This document shows positions 1-7,132 of a stretch of DNA of 64,000 bases, piece after piece. Within the stretch, counting starts at the first letter, position 1, and each line of letters starts with the position of its first letter. Under the pieces are notes generated by a model. That model was not told where the DNA came from and searched no databases. It saw nothing but the letters and a program-made list of their open reading frames with translations. The translations under genes were made by a program, and so were the position numbers. Origin of the DNA: an uncultured Collinsella sp. (lineage in GTDB: Bacteria > Actinomycetota > Coriobacteriia > Coriobacteriales > Coriobacteriaceae). Location: the NCBI GenBank assembly GCA_902470695.1, contig CABRHH010000005.1, positions 1 through 64,000 of the forward strand, written 5' to 3'.

Positions 1-383
1 GCGACGGGCGCAACGTCCGCGACTGGATCCACACCGAGGACCACAGCTCCGCCGTGTGGGCGATCCTCACCCGCGGCCGGATAGGGGAGACCTACCTCAT
101 CGGCGCCGACGGCGAGCTGGACAACATCACCGTGCTCAAGGAGATCCTCAAGGCCTTCGGCCGCGACGAGGACGACTTCGACCGCGTCCGCGACCGCCCC
201 GGCCACGACCGCCGCTACGCCATCGACGCGACGAAGCTCCGCCGCGAGCTCGGCTGGGAGCCGGCCCGCACCGACTTCGCCGCGGGCCTGGCCGAGACCG
301 TCGAGTGGTACCGCGCCAACGAGTCCTGGTGGCGCCCGGCCAAGGCGGCGGCCGAGGCCCGCTACGCCGCGCAGGGGCGGTAG
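1..383 (+). CDS. rfbB: dTDP-glucose 4,6-dehydratase, C-terminal part
   Basis: The gene enters from the left edge; the first full codon is at position 3 and reads DGRNVRDWIHTEDH, a stretch typical of RfbB/RmlB just after the catalytic region. The enzyme converts dTDP-glucose to dTDP-4-keto-6-deoxyglucose, the second step of dTDP-rhamnose synthesis, in the cytoplasm. The visible 126 residues continue through the GADGELDNITVLKEIL segment to a stop at 381-383. The GC-rich codon use matches the core genome, unlike the next two genes. It is followed after 1 base by a glycosyltransferase, so it probably belongs to a rhamnose-containing polysaccharide locus. Confidence 0.88.
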   Translation, partial: DGRNVRDWIHTEDHSSAVWAILTRGRIGETYLIGADGELDNITVLKEILKAFGRDEDDFDRVRDRPGHDRRYAIDATKLRRELGWEPARTDFAAGLAETVEWYRANESWWRPAKAAAEARYAAQGR

Positions 384-384
384 C

Positions 385-1320
385 ATGAGTATCGGCAGAC
401 TATGCGTTGTGGTTTCCACGTATAACGGCGGTAGCTATCTCGAACAGCAGATTGAAAGTATTGAAGAGCAAACTGTAATCCCGGATCTGATTTACATCAG
501 GGATGACGGGTCTTCTGATAACACCAAAGAAATTATCAGAAATCTGGCACGCGCTTATCCAAACATTTCTTTTGCGCTTGGCTCCAATGTTGGCTGGCGA
601 AAGAGTTTCGTCGAAGCGCTTTCGAATTGTGGGGAATTCGACTGGTATGCGTTCTGCGATCAGGATGATTATTGGCTTCCGACAAAGATTGAAGCCGCGC
701 TGGATGCATTGCAGCAAGCCCCCGCGAACGTCCCCGTTCTGTACGCCGGCAATGTCACCGTGGCTGATTCCGACCTGAATCCAAGCCATCTTTTCAATAG
801 GGAGCCCGTTGACATAATCAACAAGGATTGCCCACATACGCTCACAAGGGATGAGATGGCCGGTGGGTTAACGTATGTCTTCAATAAGCATGCGAAACGG
901 CTGCTTGTCGCCTTTCAACCGCGAGGCATAACCGGCCACGATCGCATCCTCATGCTTATATGCAAGCTATACGGAAGAGTAGTTTACGATTCCGATTCTC
1001 ATGTACTCTATCGTCAGCATGGTGGCAACGCAATTGGGGCCAGCGCGGGACAAGCTCCGAGGCGCACGATTCGTCAAAAACTGCGAAATCTTTTGGAGCC
1101 AGACGATAGAGAAAGACAACTGGTTGCCGGGGGACTTCTTGCTTTGTCGGAGTATGGCTTCGTTCCGAATGAAGCGGACATGTCCTTCTTGCGTCTCGTT
1201 AGCACGTTGAAGGGCAGCCTCTTTTCTAGGCTCGCCTTGCTTTTGCGGAGGAACGTAGGCGCATACACTTTTCGCGAAGAAATAAAGTTCCGAATCAAAA
1301 TTCTATTCGGTGACTTTTAG
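385..1320 (+). CDS. GT2 glycosyltransferase, rhamnosyltransferase-like
   Basis: This 311-residue protein begins with the GT-A nucleotide-sugar fold of family 2: VVVSTYNGGSYLEQQ at the N terminus, DDGSSDNT around residue 40, and a CDQDDYW acidic metal-binding motif near residue 90. The last motif is common in rhamnosyltransferases of polysaccharide clusters. It would add a sugar to a lipid-linked repeat unit at the inner face of the membrane. Acceptor and donor cannot be read from the sequence. Its base composition is much lower in GC than the preceding and later genes, and the flippase that follows shares this, suggesting a horizontally acquired cassette. Confidence 0.85.
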   Translation: MSIGRLCVVVSTYNGGSYLEQQIESIEEQTVIPDLIYIRDDGSSDNTKEIIRNLARAYPNISFALGSNVGWRKSFVEALSNCGEFDWYAFCDQDDYWLPTKIEAALDALQQAPANVPVLYAGNVTVADSDLNPSHLFNREPVDIINKDCPHTLTRDEMAGGLTYVFNKHAKRLLVAFQPRGITGHDRILMLICKLYGRVVYDSDSHVLYRQHGGNAIGASAGQAPRRTIRQKLRNLLEPDDRERQLVAGGLLALSEYGFVPNEADMSFLRLVSTLKGSLFSRLALLLRRNVGAYTFREEIKFRIKILFGDF

Positions 1321-1344
1321 GGTTTATAAGGCAATGGGAGCACA

Positions 1345-2760
1345 ATGAAGGCGCTGAATACAGCATCGCAATCGATAAAATCTGCCTCGATTGCGCAGCT
1401 CGGATCAAAAATGATCAACGTTGTTGTCCAGCTGGTCGTGACCATGGTGATGGCGCGGATCTTGACTCCTGAGGAATTCGGGACTGTTGCCGTGCTCACG
1501 TCGTTTGCCGGGCTGTTTACGGTTCTGTCTGACGCCGGGATTTCTACCGCGATAGCCCAGTTCCAAGACCTTCGCCACGAGGATTACGAGCGGCTTTTCT
1601 TTTTCAGCTTGCTGCTTGGGCTGCTGCTCATGGTTGTCTTTTTCGTTGTCGCCCTTGGGGTTGCTTCTTTCTACAGCGATCAGGTGTACGTTCCCCTCGG
1701 TGCCGTATTGACGCTCTCAGTACTTTTCAACGCGTTGAATATGGTTCCAAACGGGATGCTCATCAAGGAGCGCAAGTTCAACCTTATCGGGCTTCGCCTT
1801 GTCGTCTGCACTGTGGTCGTTGGGGGTGCGGTCATCGCTCTTGCCCTTGCAGGTTTCGGGTGCTTCGCGATTGCTCTCCAGTCGGTTCTTACGTCCTTGT
1901 TCGTGCTCGTATGGAATCTCGCAACTTCACACCTGCGGATGTCGGTTGGTGATTTCCGCCCCGTCCTTAAGAGGGTTGGTAGCTTCTCCGTTTACCAGTT
2001 TGGGCACGAAGCTGTTGTGTGGATATCGGGAAACGCCGATTCGCTCCTGGCGGGTAAGCTTTTCGGCCCTGCTGCGCTCGGATATTACAACAAGGCTTAT
2101 AGCCTGTATGGCTACCCAAATAACATCCTGGCCGCCCCTATCACGAGCACGTTGATTCCCTTTCTTGCCTCGCTTCAAAACGATAAATCGGCGCTGAGGG
2201 TGAAGTTCCTTGGCGTGATGCGGAAGGTCTCCTTTCTCTGCGCCCTTTGCACCGTTGGCATGAGTGTCTGCTCAAACGAGTTGATAGCGATTATGTTTGG
2301 TGAAGACTGGCTGCCCGCGGCGCCCCTTCTGCAAGTCCTTGCATTGGCTATTTACGCTCGCGGGGTGAACAGCGTCCATGCTCCGTTGCTGAGTGCCTCC
2401 AACCGCCCGGACTTGCTCATGTTCTCCACGGTCGTCAACACTGTCGTCACGCTTTCGTTCATTCTATTGGGCGGCTTTTTGGGTTCAATCGAGTCCCTCG
2501 CAGTATGTGTGGCTATCGCGTATAACCTTGAGCTTGCCGTTCCTGTCTACCTTTGCTCAAGACACAGTCTCGATATGGGTTTGATTCAGTATCTTAAGGT
2601 GCTTTTGCCGGATATCATTGCTGCGGCTCTTTCGCTGGTGGTCATATCCTATATCCCGTGGCCGTCCTTGAGCGTGTTTTTGCTGCTTGTGGCAAAGGGC
2701 GCAGTGTCCGTCGTCGCACTAACACTGTTTTCTCGATTCTTCCACACTCTTGTGAAGTAA
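1345..2760 (+). CDS. Wzx-type polysaccharide flippase (MOP superfamily)
   Basis: The 471-residue product is almost entirely hydrophobic, with about 12 to 14 membrane segments. It starts with the SASIAQLGSKMINVVVQLVVT and ILTPEEFGTVAVLTSFAGLF pattern seen in WzxC/RfbX-like oligosaccharide flippases. Such proteins move undecaprenyl-linked repeat units across the cytoplasmic membrane before polymerisation. It lies 24 bases after the glycosyltransferase and before another GT2 gene, which fits a Wzx/Wzy-type exopolysaccharide locus. GC content is low, as for the upstream gene. A teichoic-acid or O-antigen transporter of the same superfamily is an equivalent label; specificity cannot be inferred. 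Confidence 0.87.
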   Translation: MKALNTASQSIKSASIAQLGSKMINVVVQLVVTMVMARILTPEEFGTVAVLTSFAGLFTVLSDAGISTAIAQFQDLRHEDYERLFFFSLLLGLLLMVVFFVVALGVASFYSDQVYVPLGAVLTLSVLFNALNMVPNGMLIKERKFNLIGLRLVVCTVVVGGAVIALALAGFGCFAIALQSVLTSLFVLVWNLATSHLRMSVGDFRPVLKRVGSFSVYQFGHEAVVWISGNADSLLAGKLFGPAALGYYNKAYSLYGYPNNILAAPITSTLIPFLASLQNDKSALRVKFLGVMRKVSFLCALCTVGMSVCSNELIAIMFGEDWLPAAPLLQVLALAIYARGVNSVHAPLLSASNRPDLLMFSTVVNTVVTLSFILLGGFLGSIESLAVCVAIAYNLELAVPVYLCSRHSLDMGLIQYLKVLLPDIIAAALSLVVISYIPWPSLSVFLLLVAKGAVSVVALTLFSRFFHTLVK

Positions 2761-2781
2761 TTTCTCGAAGGTGAGTAGTGC

Positions 2782-2937
2782 ATGTGTCTCGGGGTGAAAT
2801 CGACAATGAAAGAGGTGCTGAAGACCATGAAGTCCAAGGAGCTAGCGCCTATCGTCCGGGCTACATCAGCCGATAAAGAGCCTGATGGCAAGGTTGCCCT
2901 TATGTCCGGTGGTAGGGGAGGAATCGATGTCAGATAG
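2782..2937 (+). CDS. possible 51-residue ORF, unrecognised
   Basis: An ATG at 2782 opens 51 codons (MCLGVKSTMKEVLKTMKSKE to a TAG at 2935-2937), overlapping the start of the next gene by 11 bases in another frame. The peptide is basic, with no membrane segment and no recognised motif. No good Shine-Dalgarno sequence precedes it. It may be a remnant of a lost gene between the flippase and the glycosyltransferase, or chance. I list it because it fills most of the 166-base gap. Confidence 0.15.
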   Translation: MCLGVKSTMKEVLKTMKSKELAPIVRATSADKEPDGKVALMSGGRGGIDVR

Positions 2938-4048
2938 TTCCATCCTGTTCAGGAAGACGAAAAATAAAACCCTGAAAGCCCTGTCAAAAGTCCCTCCATG
3001 CTATTCGGCGCTCGCGTCCCTGTCCAACATCCTCCAGCCCACGCTGCCCCTGCCGTCCCAATCCCGCGAAGCCCTGTTGCGCGCAGCCCCTTATCTCGAA
3101 TGGGGGGGGGTCCGTCCTAGGCGCTGGCCCGACGAGCCCCAGGTGGACGTATCCGTCGTCGTCCCGTGCTTCAACGCCGAGCGCTTCGTCGGGGCGTGCA
3201 TCGACTCGATCATGTCGCAGGAGACCGACCTCTCGTTCGAGGTGGTCGCCGTGGACGACGGTTCGACGGACGCCACGGGCGCGATCCTCGATGCCGTGGC
3301 GTCCCGCTCGCCGGTCCTGAGGGTCATCCATCAGCGGAACCAGGGCTTCTCCGGCGCCAGGAACTCCGGGATAGCGGGCGCGCGGGGCGCGAACCTCATG
3401 TTCGTCGACTCCGACGACCTGCTGAAGCCGGGCGCGATCGAGTCCCTGGGCACCGCCATCGAGTCCGCCGGGACCGATATCGTCACGGCGTCCTACGAGA
3501 ACATGAGCGAGGACGGGAAGAGGGCGACCCCGATCGAGGGGAGGCGGACCCACGGCGCGCCCTGGGGGAGGATCTACTGCCGTGAGGTGTGGCGCGACGT
3601 CGACTTCCCCGAGGGCTACTGGTTCGAGGACACGGTGCAGGGGTTCCTCATAGACCCGAGGTTCTCCCAGGCCTACCTCGATGAGAGCGTCTACCTGTAC
3701 CGAAGGAACGGTGAGGGCATCACGGCGCGCTGCTCCTCGTCCAAGAAGGGGCTCGACTCCTTCTGGGTCGTGGAGGCCCTCCTGAATCGGGCGGACGAGC
3801 TGGGTATCCCCTACGACCGGCAGATGCACGACCGCGTCGTCCACCAGCTGGGCCCGATCCTGTGGTGGCGCTGCGCCGCGCTGAGCCCCGTCGAGAAGAA
3901 GGCGCTGTTCGTCTCGGCCTGCGAGCTGTACGCGAAGAGGGCGGGCGGCATGTCCTGCAGCCGGGGCGGCAGATGGGCGGACCTCGAGAAGGCCCTCCGC
4001 GAGCGCAACTACCCGTTATGGAGGCTAGCGATATACGCTCTTTCCTAA
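2927..4048 (+). CDS. GT2 glycosyltransferase with G9 tract
   Basis: A family 2 glycosyltransferase of 373 residues. The ATG at 2927 is preferred over an in-frame ATG at 2885 because AGGGGAGGA sits immediately upstream. About 70 N-terminal residues precede the GT-A domain, which starts at VDVSVVVPCFNAERF and contains VDDGSTDATG and FVDSDDLL, the nucleotide-sugar and metal-binding motifs. It presumably extends a surface polysaccharide; the sugar is unknown. Nine consecutive G residues at 3102-3110 encode Trp-Gly-Gly just before the catalytic domain, so slippage there would cut the enzyme off. The last codons run directly into transposase debris, so the C terminus may be altered. Confidence 0.85.
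   Translation: MSDSSILFRKTKNKTLKALSKVPPCYSALASLSNILQPTLPLPSQSREALLRAAPYLEWGGVRPRRWPDEPQVDVSVVVPCFNAERFVGACIDSIMSQETDLSFEVVAVDDGSTDATGAILDAVASRSPVLRVIHQRNQGFSGARNSGIAGARGANLMFVDSDDLLKPGAIESLGTAIESAGTDIVTASYENMSEDGKRATPIEGRRTHGAPWGRIYCREVWRDVDFPEGYWFEDTVQGFLIDPRFSQAYLDESVYLYRRNGEGITARCSSSKKGLDSFWVVEALLNRADELGIPYDRQMHDRVVHQLGPILWWRCAALSPVEKKALFVSACELYAKRAGGMSCSRGGRWADLEKALRERNYPLWRLAIYALS
3102..3110 (+). repeat. G9 homopolymer inside a glycosyltransferase gene
   Basis: Nine G residues in a row lie within codons 59-62 of the GT2 gene that starts at 2927. As written the frame is open. A change of one G would shift the frame before any catalytic motif. See the findings for the phase-variation hypothesis. 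Confidence 0.6.
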
Positions 4049-4049
4049 C

Positions 4050-4718
4050 CAAGCGTTTTCGCTGGCGCGCCCGGCCTGCCCTGGCTGGCCGACGTCGATC
4101 GTTTGACTGGCGTGGTGCGCTCCCGGGGGTGACTCGCGTGCACCGAGGACGGGGCCGCCCCGGCGAGCTGCTGCACGTCGACGTCAAGAAGGTTTCGCGC
4201 ATCCCCGACGGCGGCGGCCACCGCGCTCTGGGGCGCGGGGGAGGCGCCGCCCCGCGGCTCCGGCCGCTCCTGCCCGCACGTCGCCGTCGGGGACCTCAGC
4301 CGCGTGGCCTAGGAGGAGCTGCCGCCCGACGAGCGCGGGGGCGCGTGCGCGGCGTCCATGGGCCGCTGCCTGCGCTTCTTAGCGGGACTGGGCGTCGCCG
4401 CCGGGCGCGTCATGACCGACAACTGCCGCGGTGCAGGGGCCGGGACCTCGATGCGCTGCTGGAGGCCGGGGGAATCCGGCACGGGCGCACGAGACCCTAC
4501 AGCCCGTGGCAGAACGGCAAGGCCGGGCGCATGAACCGCACGCTGGCGCAGGAATGGCGGTACGCCCGGGCATGGGACAGCGAGGCAGGGAGGGCCTCCG
4601 CCCCCTGGCCTTCATCGAGCACTATAATTGGTCGCGTCCGCACAGCGCGTGCGGGGGCCTGCCGCCCATGACGCGCATCGTCGGCGTAAACAGTCGATCG
4701 GCGCGCAGCATCTGGTAG
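4050..4718 (+). pseudogene. degenerate IS481-family transposase
   Basis: Recognisable pieces of an IS481-type DDE transposase lie in order but in three frames. First are RRSFDWRGA and LLHVDVKKVSRIPDGGG (frame of 4060). Next is MGRCLRFLAGLGV followed by RVMTDN around the second catalytic Asp (ATG at 4358). Then come RPYSPWQNGKAGRMNRTLA (4494-4550) and finally FIEHYNWSRPHSACGGLPP in a third frame to about 4718. In intact members these are one continuous integrase core. Several frameshifts and in-frame stops show it is dead. No clear terminal inverted repeats or target duplications were found. It marks the right boundary of the polysaccharide locus. Confidence 0.85.
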
Positions 4719-4727
4719 CCCGGCTAT

Positions 4728-5216
4728 ACTCACCAGGTCCGTAGGCACGGGTCGGTTGGTGTGGGCGTCCTGGCTGGATCGGAATTGGCGATCATGTCGA
4801 CCGCCCCCCCTGCGACTTCGATTCCTTCGAGGATCGTTGCATGATTCCAGGTGGGGCGTTTGTTCTTTCAACGCTTTTAGAGGTCAGTCTTGCAAGGCGC
4901 TTCGCGATGCGAGACCATGGAGTCACCGAAGGGGCGCAAGTTCCGTAGGTGTCAGATTGGCGAGGTTCGTACCTCGCCATTTTCGTAGAAGCGGGGTCCT
5001 ATGGCCGAGCGTTTAAACTTGCACGCTGGCTATCGTCACGCCGATCCCAATGCCCGCAGGCTTCTTCAGGTCGCGGGCTGCGCATGCACGGTCCTGCGTG
5101 CCTCTGAGGACTACGATGCCGGAAGGCAATCGAAAACCCATCAGCGGTTTTTCGGCAACCGCCGGAATTTCATGCAGTCGTTCAAAAAGCAGTTGGACCG
5201 AAAGGCGTTTGCGTAA
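4728..5216. other. non-coding stretch with no supported gene
   Basis: About 490 bases between the transposase remnant and the dehydrogenase fragment. An ORF at 5001-5216 (71 codons) has no recognisable motif, atypical composition and no convincing ribosome binding site, so I do not call it. The one clear structure is the terminator-like hairpin at 4959-4983. The rest looks like decayed sequence. Confidence 0.4.
4959..4983 (+). terminator. terminator-like hairpin
   Basis: GGCGAGG (4959-4965), loop TTCGTA, CCTCGCC (4972-4978), then ATTTTCG. The stem is perfect, and the T run on the + side suggests an intrinsic terminator for rightward transcription. No intact gene lies directly upstream, so it may be left over from a lost gene. 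Confidence 0.5.
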
Positions 5217-5330
5217 TATGGTTGCGGTTGCGGCTTCGGCTTCGGCGGCTACTGCCTTCCCAAGGACACCAAGCAGCTGCTGGCCAGCGACCGTGACACG
5301 CCGCAGATCATCATCGGTTTTTTGGCAGGC
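5217..5330 (+). pseudogene. ugd: fragment of UDP-glucose 6-dehydrogenase
   Basis: In one frame this stretch reads GFGGYCLPKDTKQLLAS and then DRDTPQII. The first part is the signature around the catalytic cysteine of UDP-glucose/GDP-mannose dehydrogenases (Cys codon at 5253-5255). Those enzymes make UDP-glucuronate for capsule synthesis. Only about 35 residues of similarity are visible, a stop codon (5214-5216) precedes it, and the rest of the roughly 400-residue enzyme is missing. It is a remnant, consistent with erosion of the neighbouring polysaccharide locus. Confidence 0.7.
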
Positions 5331-5366
5331 TCCGTGTCTGCGTGCATACAGAAATGCAAGAGTGAG

Positions 5367-5396
5367 CGAACAAAAGTTCGTTTCTCATGGTACAAT
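5367..5396 (+). promoter_or_regulatory. LexA (SOS) box overlapping a promoter
   Basis: CGAACAAAAGTTCG at 5367-5380 is a perfect inverted repeat of CGAAC with a 4-base spacer, the form of the LexA operator in Actinomycetota and Firmicutes. Ten bases downstream is a TACAAT -10 box at 5391-5396, so the operator covers the -35 region. Transcription would start near 5403 and lead into the micropeptide at 5455. This arrangement would place the transcript under SOS control. Confidence 0.62.
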
Positions 5397-5417
5397 TAAT
5401 CCATCGAACGGGCGGTG

Positions 5418-5448
5418 CCCTCCGAGTCCTCACGGGGAGATTGGAGGG
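5418..5448 (+). promoter_or_regulatory. leader hairpin hiding the ribosome binding site
   Basis: CCCTCC at 5418-5423 is exactly complementary to GGAGGG at 5443-5448. The latter is the Shine-Dalgarno sequence six bases before the ATG of the micropeptide. The transcript would therefore fold so that ribosome access is reduced. Occluded start sites of this kind are typical of type I toxin mRNAs such as tisB. Confidence 0.5.
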
Positions 5449-5454
5449 ATTCCC

Positions 5455-5538
5455 ATGCGCACGCTCACGCAGCTCCTGCAGGCACTCGCGATCGTGATGG
5501 CCCTTGCCGTCGCGCTGATTTCCTTGTTGTTCTCCTAA
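5455..5538 (+). CDS. 27-residue hydrophobic micropeptide, candidate SOS-induced type I toxin
   Basis: The peptide begins MRTLTQLLQALAIVM, continues as one uninterrupted hydrophobic segment and ends LLFS; it would form a single membrane helix. A strong Shine-Dalgarno (GGAGGG, 5443-5448) is six bases before the ATG but is complementary to CCCTCC upstream. A LexA box and -10 element lie 60 to 90 bases upstream. Downstream are a strong inverted repeat (5563-5594), a second hairpin (5597-5611) and a tandem 14-mer. Size, hydrophobicity, SOS box and sequestered start resemble TisB- or DinQ-like toxins that depolarise the membrane, but no sequence similarity is claimed. An antisense RNA antitoxin has not been shown. 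It could also be a small accessory membrane peptide. Confidence 0.5.
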   Translation: MRTLTQLLQALAIVMALAVALISLLFS

Positions 5539-5562
5539 GAGCTGGGTGATGCCCGCATAAGG

Positions 5563-5594
5563 GACGAGCCGCCTTGTGGCTTAGGCGGCTCGTC
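5563..5594. terminator. strong inverted repeat after the micropeptide
   Basis: GACGAGCCGCC (5563-5573) and GGCGGCTCGTC (5584-5594) form a perfect 11-bp stem with a 10-base loop. There is no long T run on either side, so it may be a bidirectional terminator or an RNA stability element. A related hairpin with the same GGCGGCTCG core occurs at 6518-6551. Confidence 0.5.
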
Positions 5595-5596
5595 GA

Positions 5597-5634
5597 GTGG
5601 GTGTCACCCACCAGCCAAAACCCACCAGCCAAAA
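5597..5634. repeat. small hairpin and tandem 14-mer
   Basis: GTGGGT GTC ACCCAC (5597-5611) is a short perfect hairpin. It overlaps two adjacent copies of CCCACCAGCCAAAA (5607-5620 and 5621-5634). On the minus strand TATACT at 5669-5674 could be a -10 box for a convergent RNA running through these repeats toward the micropeptide, but no good -35 is present. Confidence 0.4.
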
Positions 5635-5639
5635 GCTAC

Positions 5640-6310
5640 AGGAGGGCTTAAGCCTCTTGTTCGTTACGAGTATACCCTAACGCGCTTCCCCGCGGGCGCG
5701 GGGTGTGCTCGGTTTGTTGTCGGGGTGCGCGATGAGTTCCGGATTATCGATATGTCTTCGATCCCCAGGAAAAAGCATTCCGATTGAGCTGCGCGATAGG
5801 GGAGCGCATGGGCACGCCGCCCGGCATGCGGTGAAGCGAGATGCATTTGGGTGCGGAATGGTTTTTCGGGTCCACCCTTGTGTGACGTTGGTCGGTCTTG
5901 CGTCGAGGGATTCTATATACCATTTCTGCTCATGAATTGAATGTCAAAGTTATGCAGAACTATCAATCCACTTTGAGGAATGTCGGTACGGGGTGGGCAC
6001 GAGAGTCGATTCGGCTTGCCTCTGTGGTCGCAAATGGCGTCTAATGGGTGTTTTGATTCTGAAAATCTCTATGCATGGCGTGCGTTTCACTTGTTTGGAA
6101 AGCGCTTAGACCGCTGCAGGCCCCTCAGAACAGCGTTTTGGTCTATATGCATTCGGATACCCGGAGATCTGTCCACTCAGAAAGACCCATTAGATGCCAT
6201 TTGCGACCATCGAATGACGAAGCGGTATATTTAATAATCCCCTACTAGATACGAAGAATCGTAATAGCTGATACTTTGTTTAGAAAATGAGCGGGGATGT
6301 GTTTCTATCC
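5640..6310. other. about 670 bases with no supported gene
   Basis: Mixed composition with lower GC than the core. Short open frames on both strands have no recognised motif and no convincing ribosome binding sites. I see nothing else I can support here. Confidence 0.4.
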
Positions 6311-6313
6311 TTC

Positions 6314-6369
6314 CGAAGCCCGAAGCCCGAAGCCCGAAGCCCGAAGCCCGAAGCCCGAAGCCCGAAGCC
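6314..6369. repeat. eight perfect copies of a 7-bp tandem repeat
   Basis: The unit CGAAGCC is repeated eight times without error (8 x 7 = 56 bases). A 7-bp unit shifts the reading frame with every gain or loss. A minus-strand frame (6231-6416) is open through the array, giving repeated GFGLRAS, but it has no supporting ribosome binding site, so I treat the array as a non-coding variable-number repeat. Confidence 0.85.
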
Positions 6370-6517
6370 CGCACGGGTAGCGACGGCCCTGCATTGACCA
6401 AGCCGGCGCATGGCAATCTATGGGGCTGTCAGTCTGTTGGAGCGCCGACAGCGAGCATTGGGATGGGTCGGAAAAATGTGCCTCGGTCGGTCGCTCCGCT
6501 TAAGGTGGCCCGCAAAA

Positions 6518-6551
6518 AGGCGAGTCGCCTCACGACGAAGGCGGCTCGCCT
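6518..6551. repeat. 13-bp inverted repeat related to that at 5563
   Basis: AGGCGAGTCGCCT (6518-6530) pairs with AGGCGGCTCGCCT (6539-6551), with one G-U wobble. It shares GGCGGCTCG with the hairpin after the micropeptide. It may be a terminator for leftward transcription of the chaperone module ending at 6661, or a leftover of a similar module. Confidence 0.4.
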
Positions 6552-6660
6552 GCATGCTGCAGCTATTCTTTATGCACGGGCATCGACACACAATCTGAGG
6601 CGATCGAAGTGCCCGCTGGTGATGCTTTCGCGGCAGTTGCGGTCTGTTCGTGCGGCTCGC

Positions 6661-7122
6661 CTAATCCTCAGCGAGCGCTATCGGGTCAATTGCGGGCAGG
6701 GACAGGCTTCCGATGCACGCTTGCGACGAGAGTTGTTCAACGATAACGCGCAGTTTTGACCAAATATAGGAGAGCGTGTTGGCGGCGAGGGTTTTCCTGA
6801 CGGTATCGGGATCGCCCATGCGGGAGGGACATGTGGAACATGCCCCCATCGCCCCTTCGACGGTGGCGATGATGGGCGAGTCGTCTTCGTCTGAACCCTT
6901 GATCTCCCAGCTGAAGCGCAGGCTTCCCATGCAGGTCAAGGTGTCCTCAGACTCCGTGTATTCAAGCTTTCGGTCGACACTGAGGGTGTAAAACCTCTCA
7001 CCGGATGTCGGCGCTGCCTCGTCGGAATACAAGACGGACGAACCCTCCAGGCGCGTATCGTCAAAAGAGAGGTACAGCAGTTTCGATTCTTTGAACTGTA
7101 TGGGAGATAGAGACAGTGCCAT
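6661..7122 (-). CDS. SecB-like chaperone of a toxin-antitoxin-chaperone module
   Basis: The 153-residue protein starts at the ATG at 7120-7122 (complement), preceded by GAGAGGAGC. Its pattern matches SecB and SecB-like proteins: an N-terminal SPIQFKESKLLYLSFDD strand, alternating beta strands, and a C-terminal helix with TLSYIWSKLRVIVEQLSSQA followed by SLSLPAIDPIAL. This is the family's conserved ending. SecB is otherwise rare in Gram-positive bacteria. Its position as third gene after a RelE/HigB-type toxin and an XRE antitoxin (10-base gap) is the known order of TAC modules, where the chaperone protects the antitoxin from proteolysis. General export function is less likely. Confidence 0.75.
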   Translation of the reverse strand: MALSLSPIQFKESKLLYLSFDDTRLEGSSVLYSDEAAPTSGERFYTLSVDRKLEYTESEDTLTCMGSLRFSWEIKGSDEDDSPIIATVEGAMGACSTCPSRMGDPDTVRKTLAANTLSYIWSKLRVIVEQLSSQACIGSLSLPAIDPIALAED

Positions 7123-7132
7123 GGTGCTCCTC

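Noticed and set aside
5001..5216. A 71-codon + frame upstream of the Ugd fragment.
   Set aside because: No motif, no ribosome binding site, and its residues do not match the part of Ugd that should precede the catalytic Cys; treated as non-coding.
5300..6300. Search for a CRISPR array or defence genes in the accessory stretch.
   Set aside because: No regularly spaced repeats and no nuclease, helicase or Cas-like coding sequence; only the SOS micropeptide and the 7-bp array are repeat-like.
6231..6416. Minus-strand frame through the 7-bp repeat array giving repeated GFGLRAS.
   Set aside because: Any frame through a stop-free 7-bp repeat gives a 7-residue repeat; no start context or flanking protein-like sequence supports it.
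6410..6598. A + frame beginning MAIYGAVSLLERRQRALG, loosely like holin-like type I toxins (M-Y-EA-SLM start), followed by an inverted repeat.
   Set aside because: The rest of the frame is highly basic rather than hydrophobic, there is no Shine-Dalgarno sequence, and the hairpin at 6518 lies inside the frame. The resemblance is limited to about ten residues.
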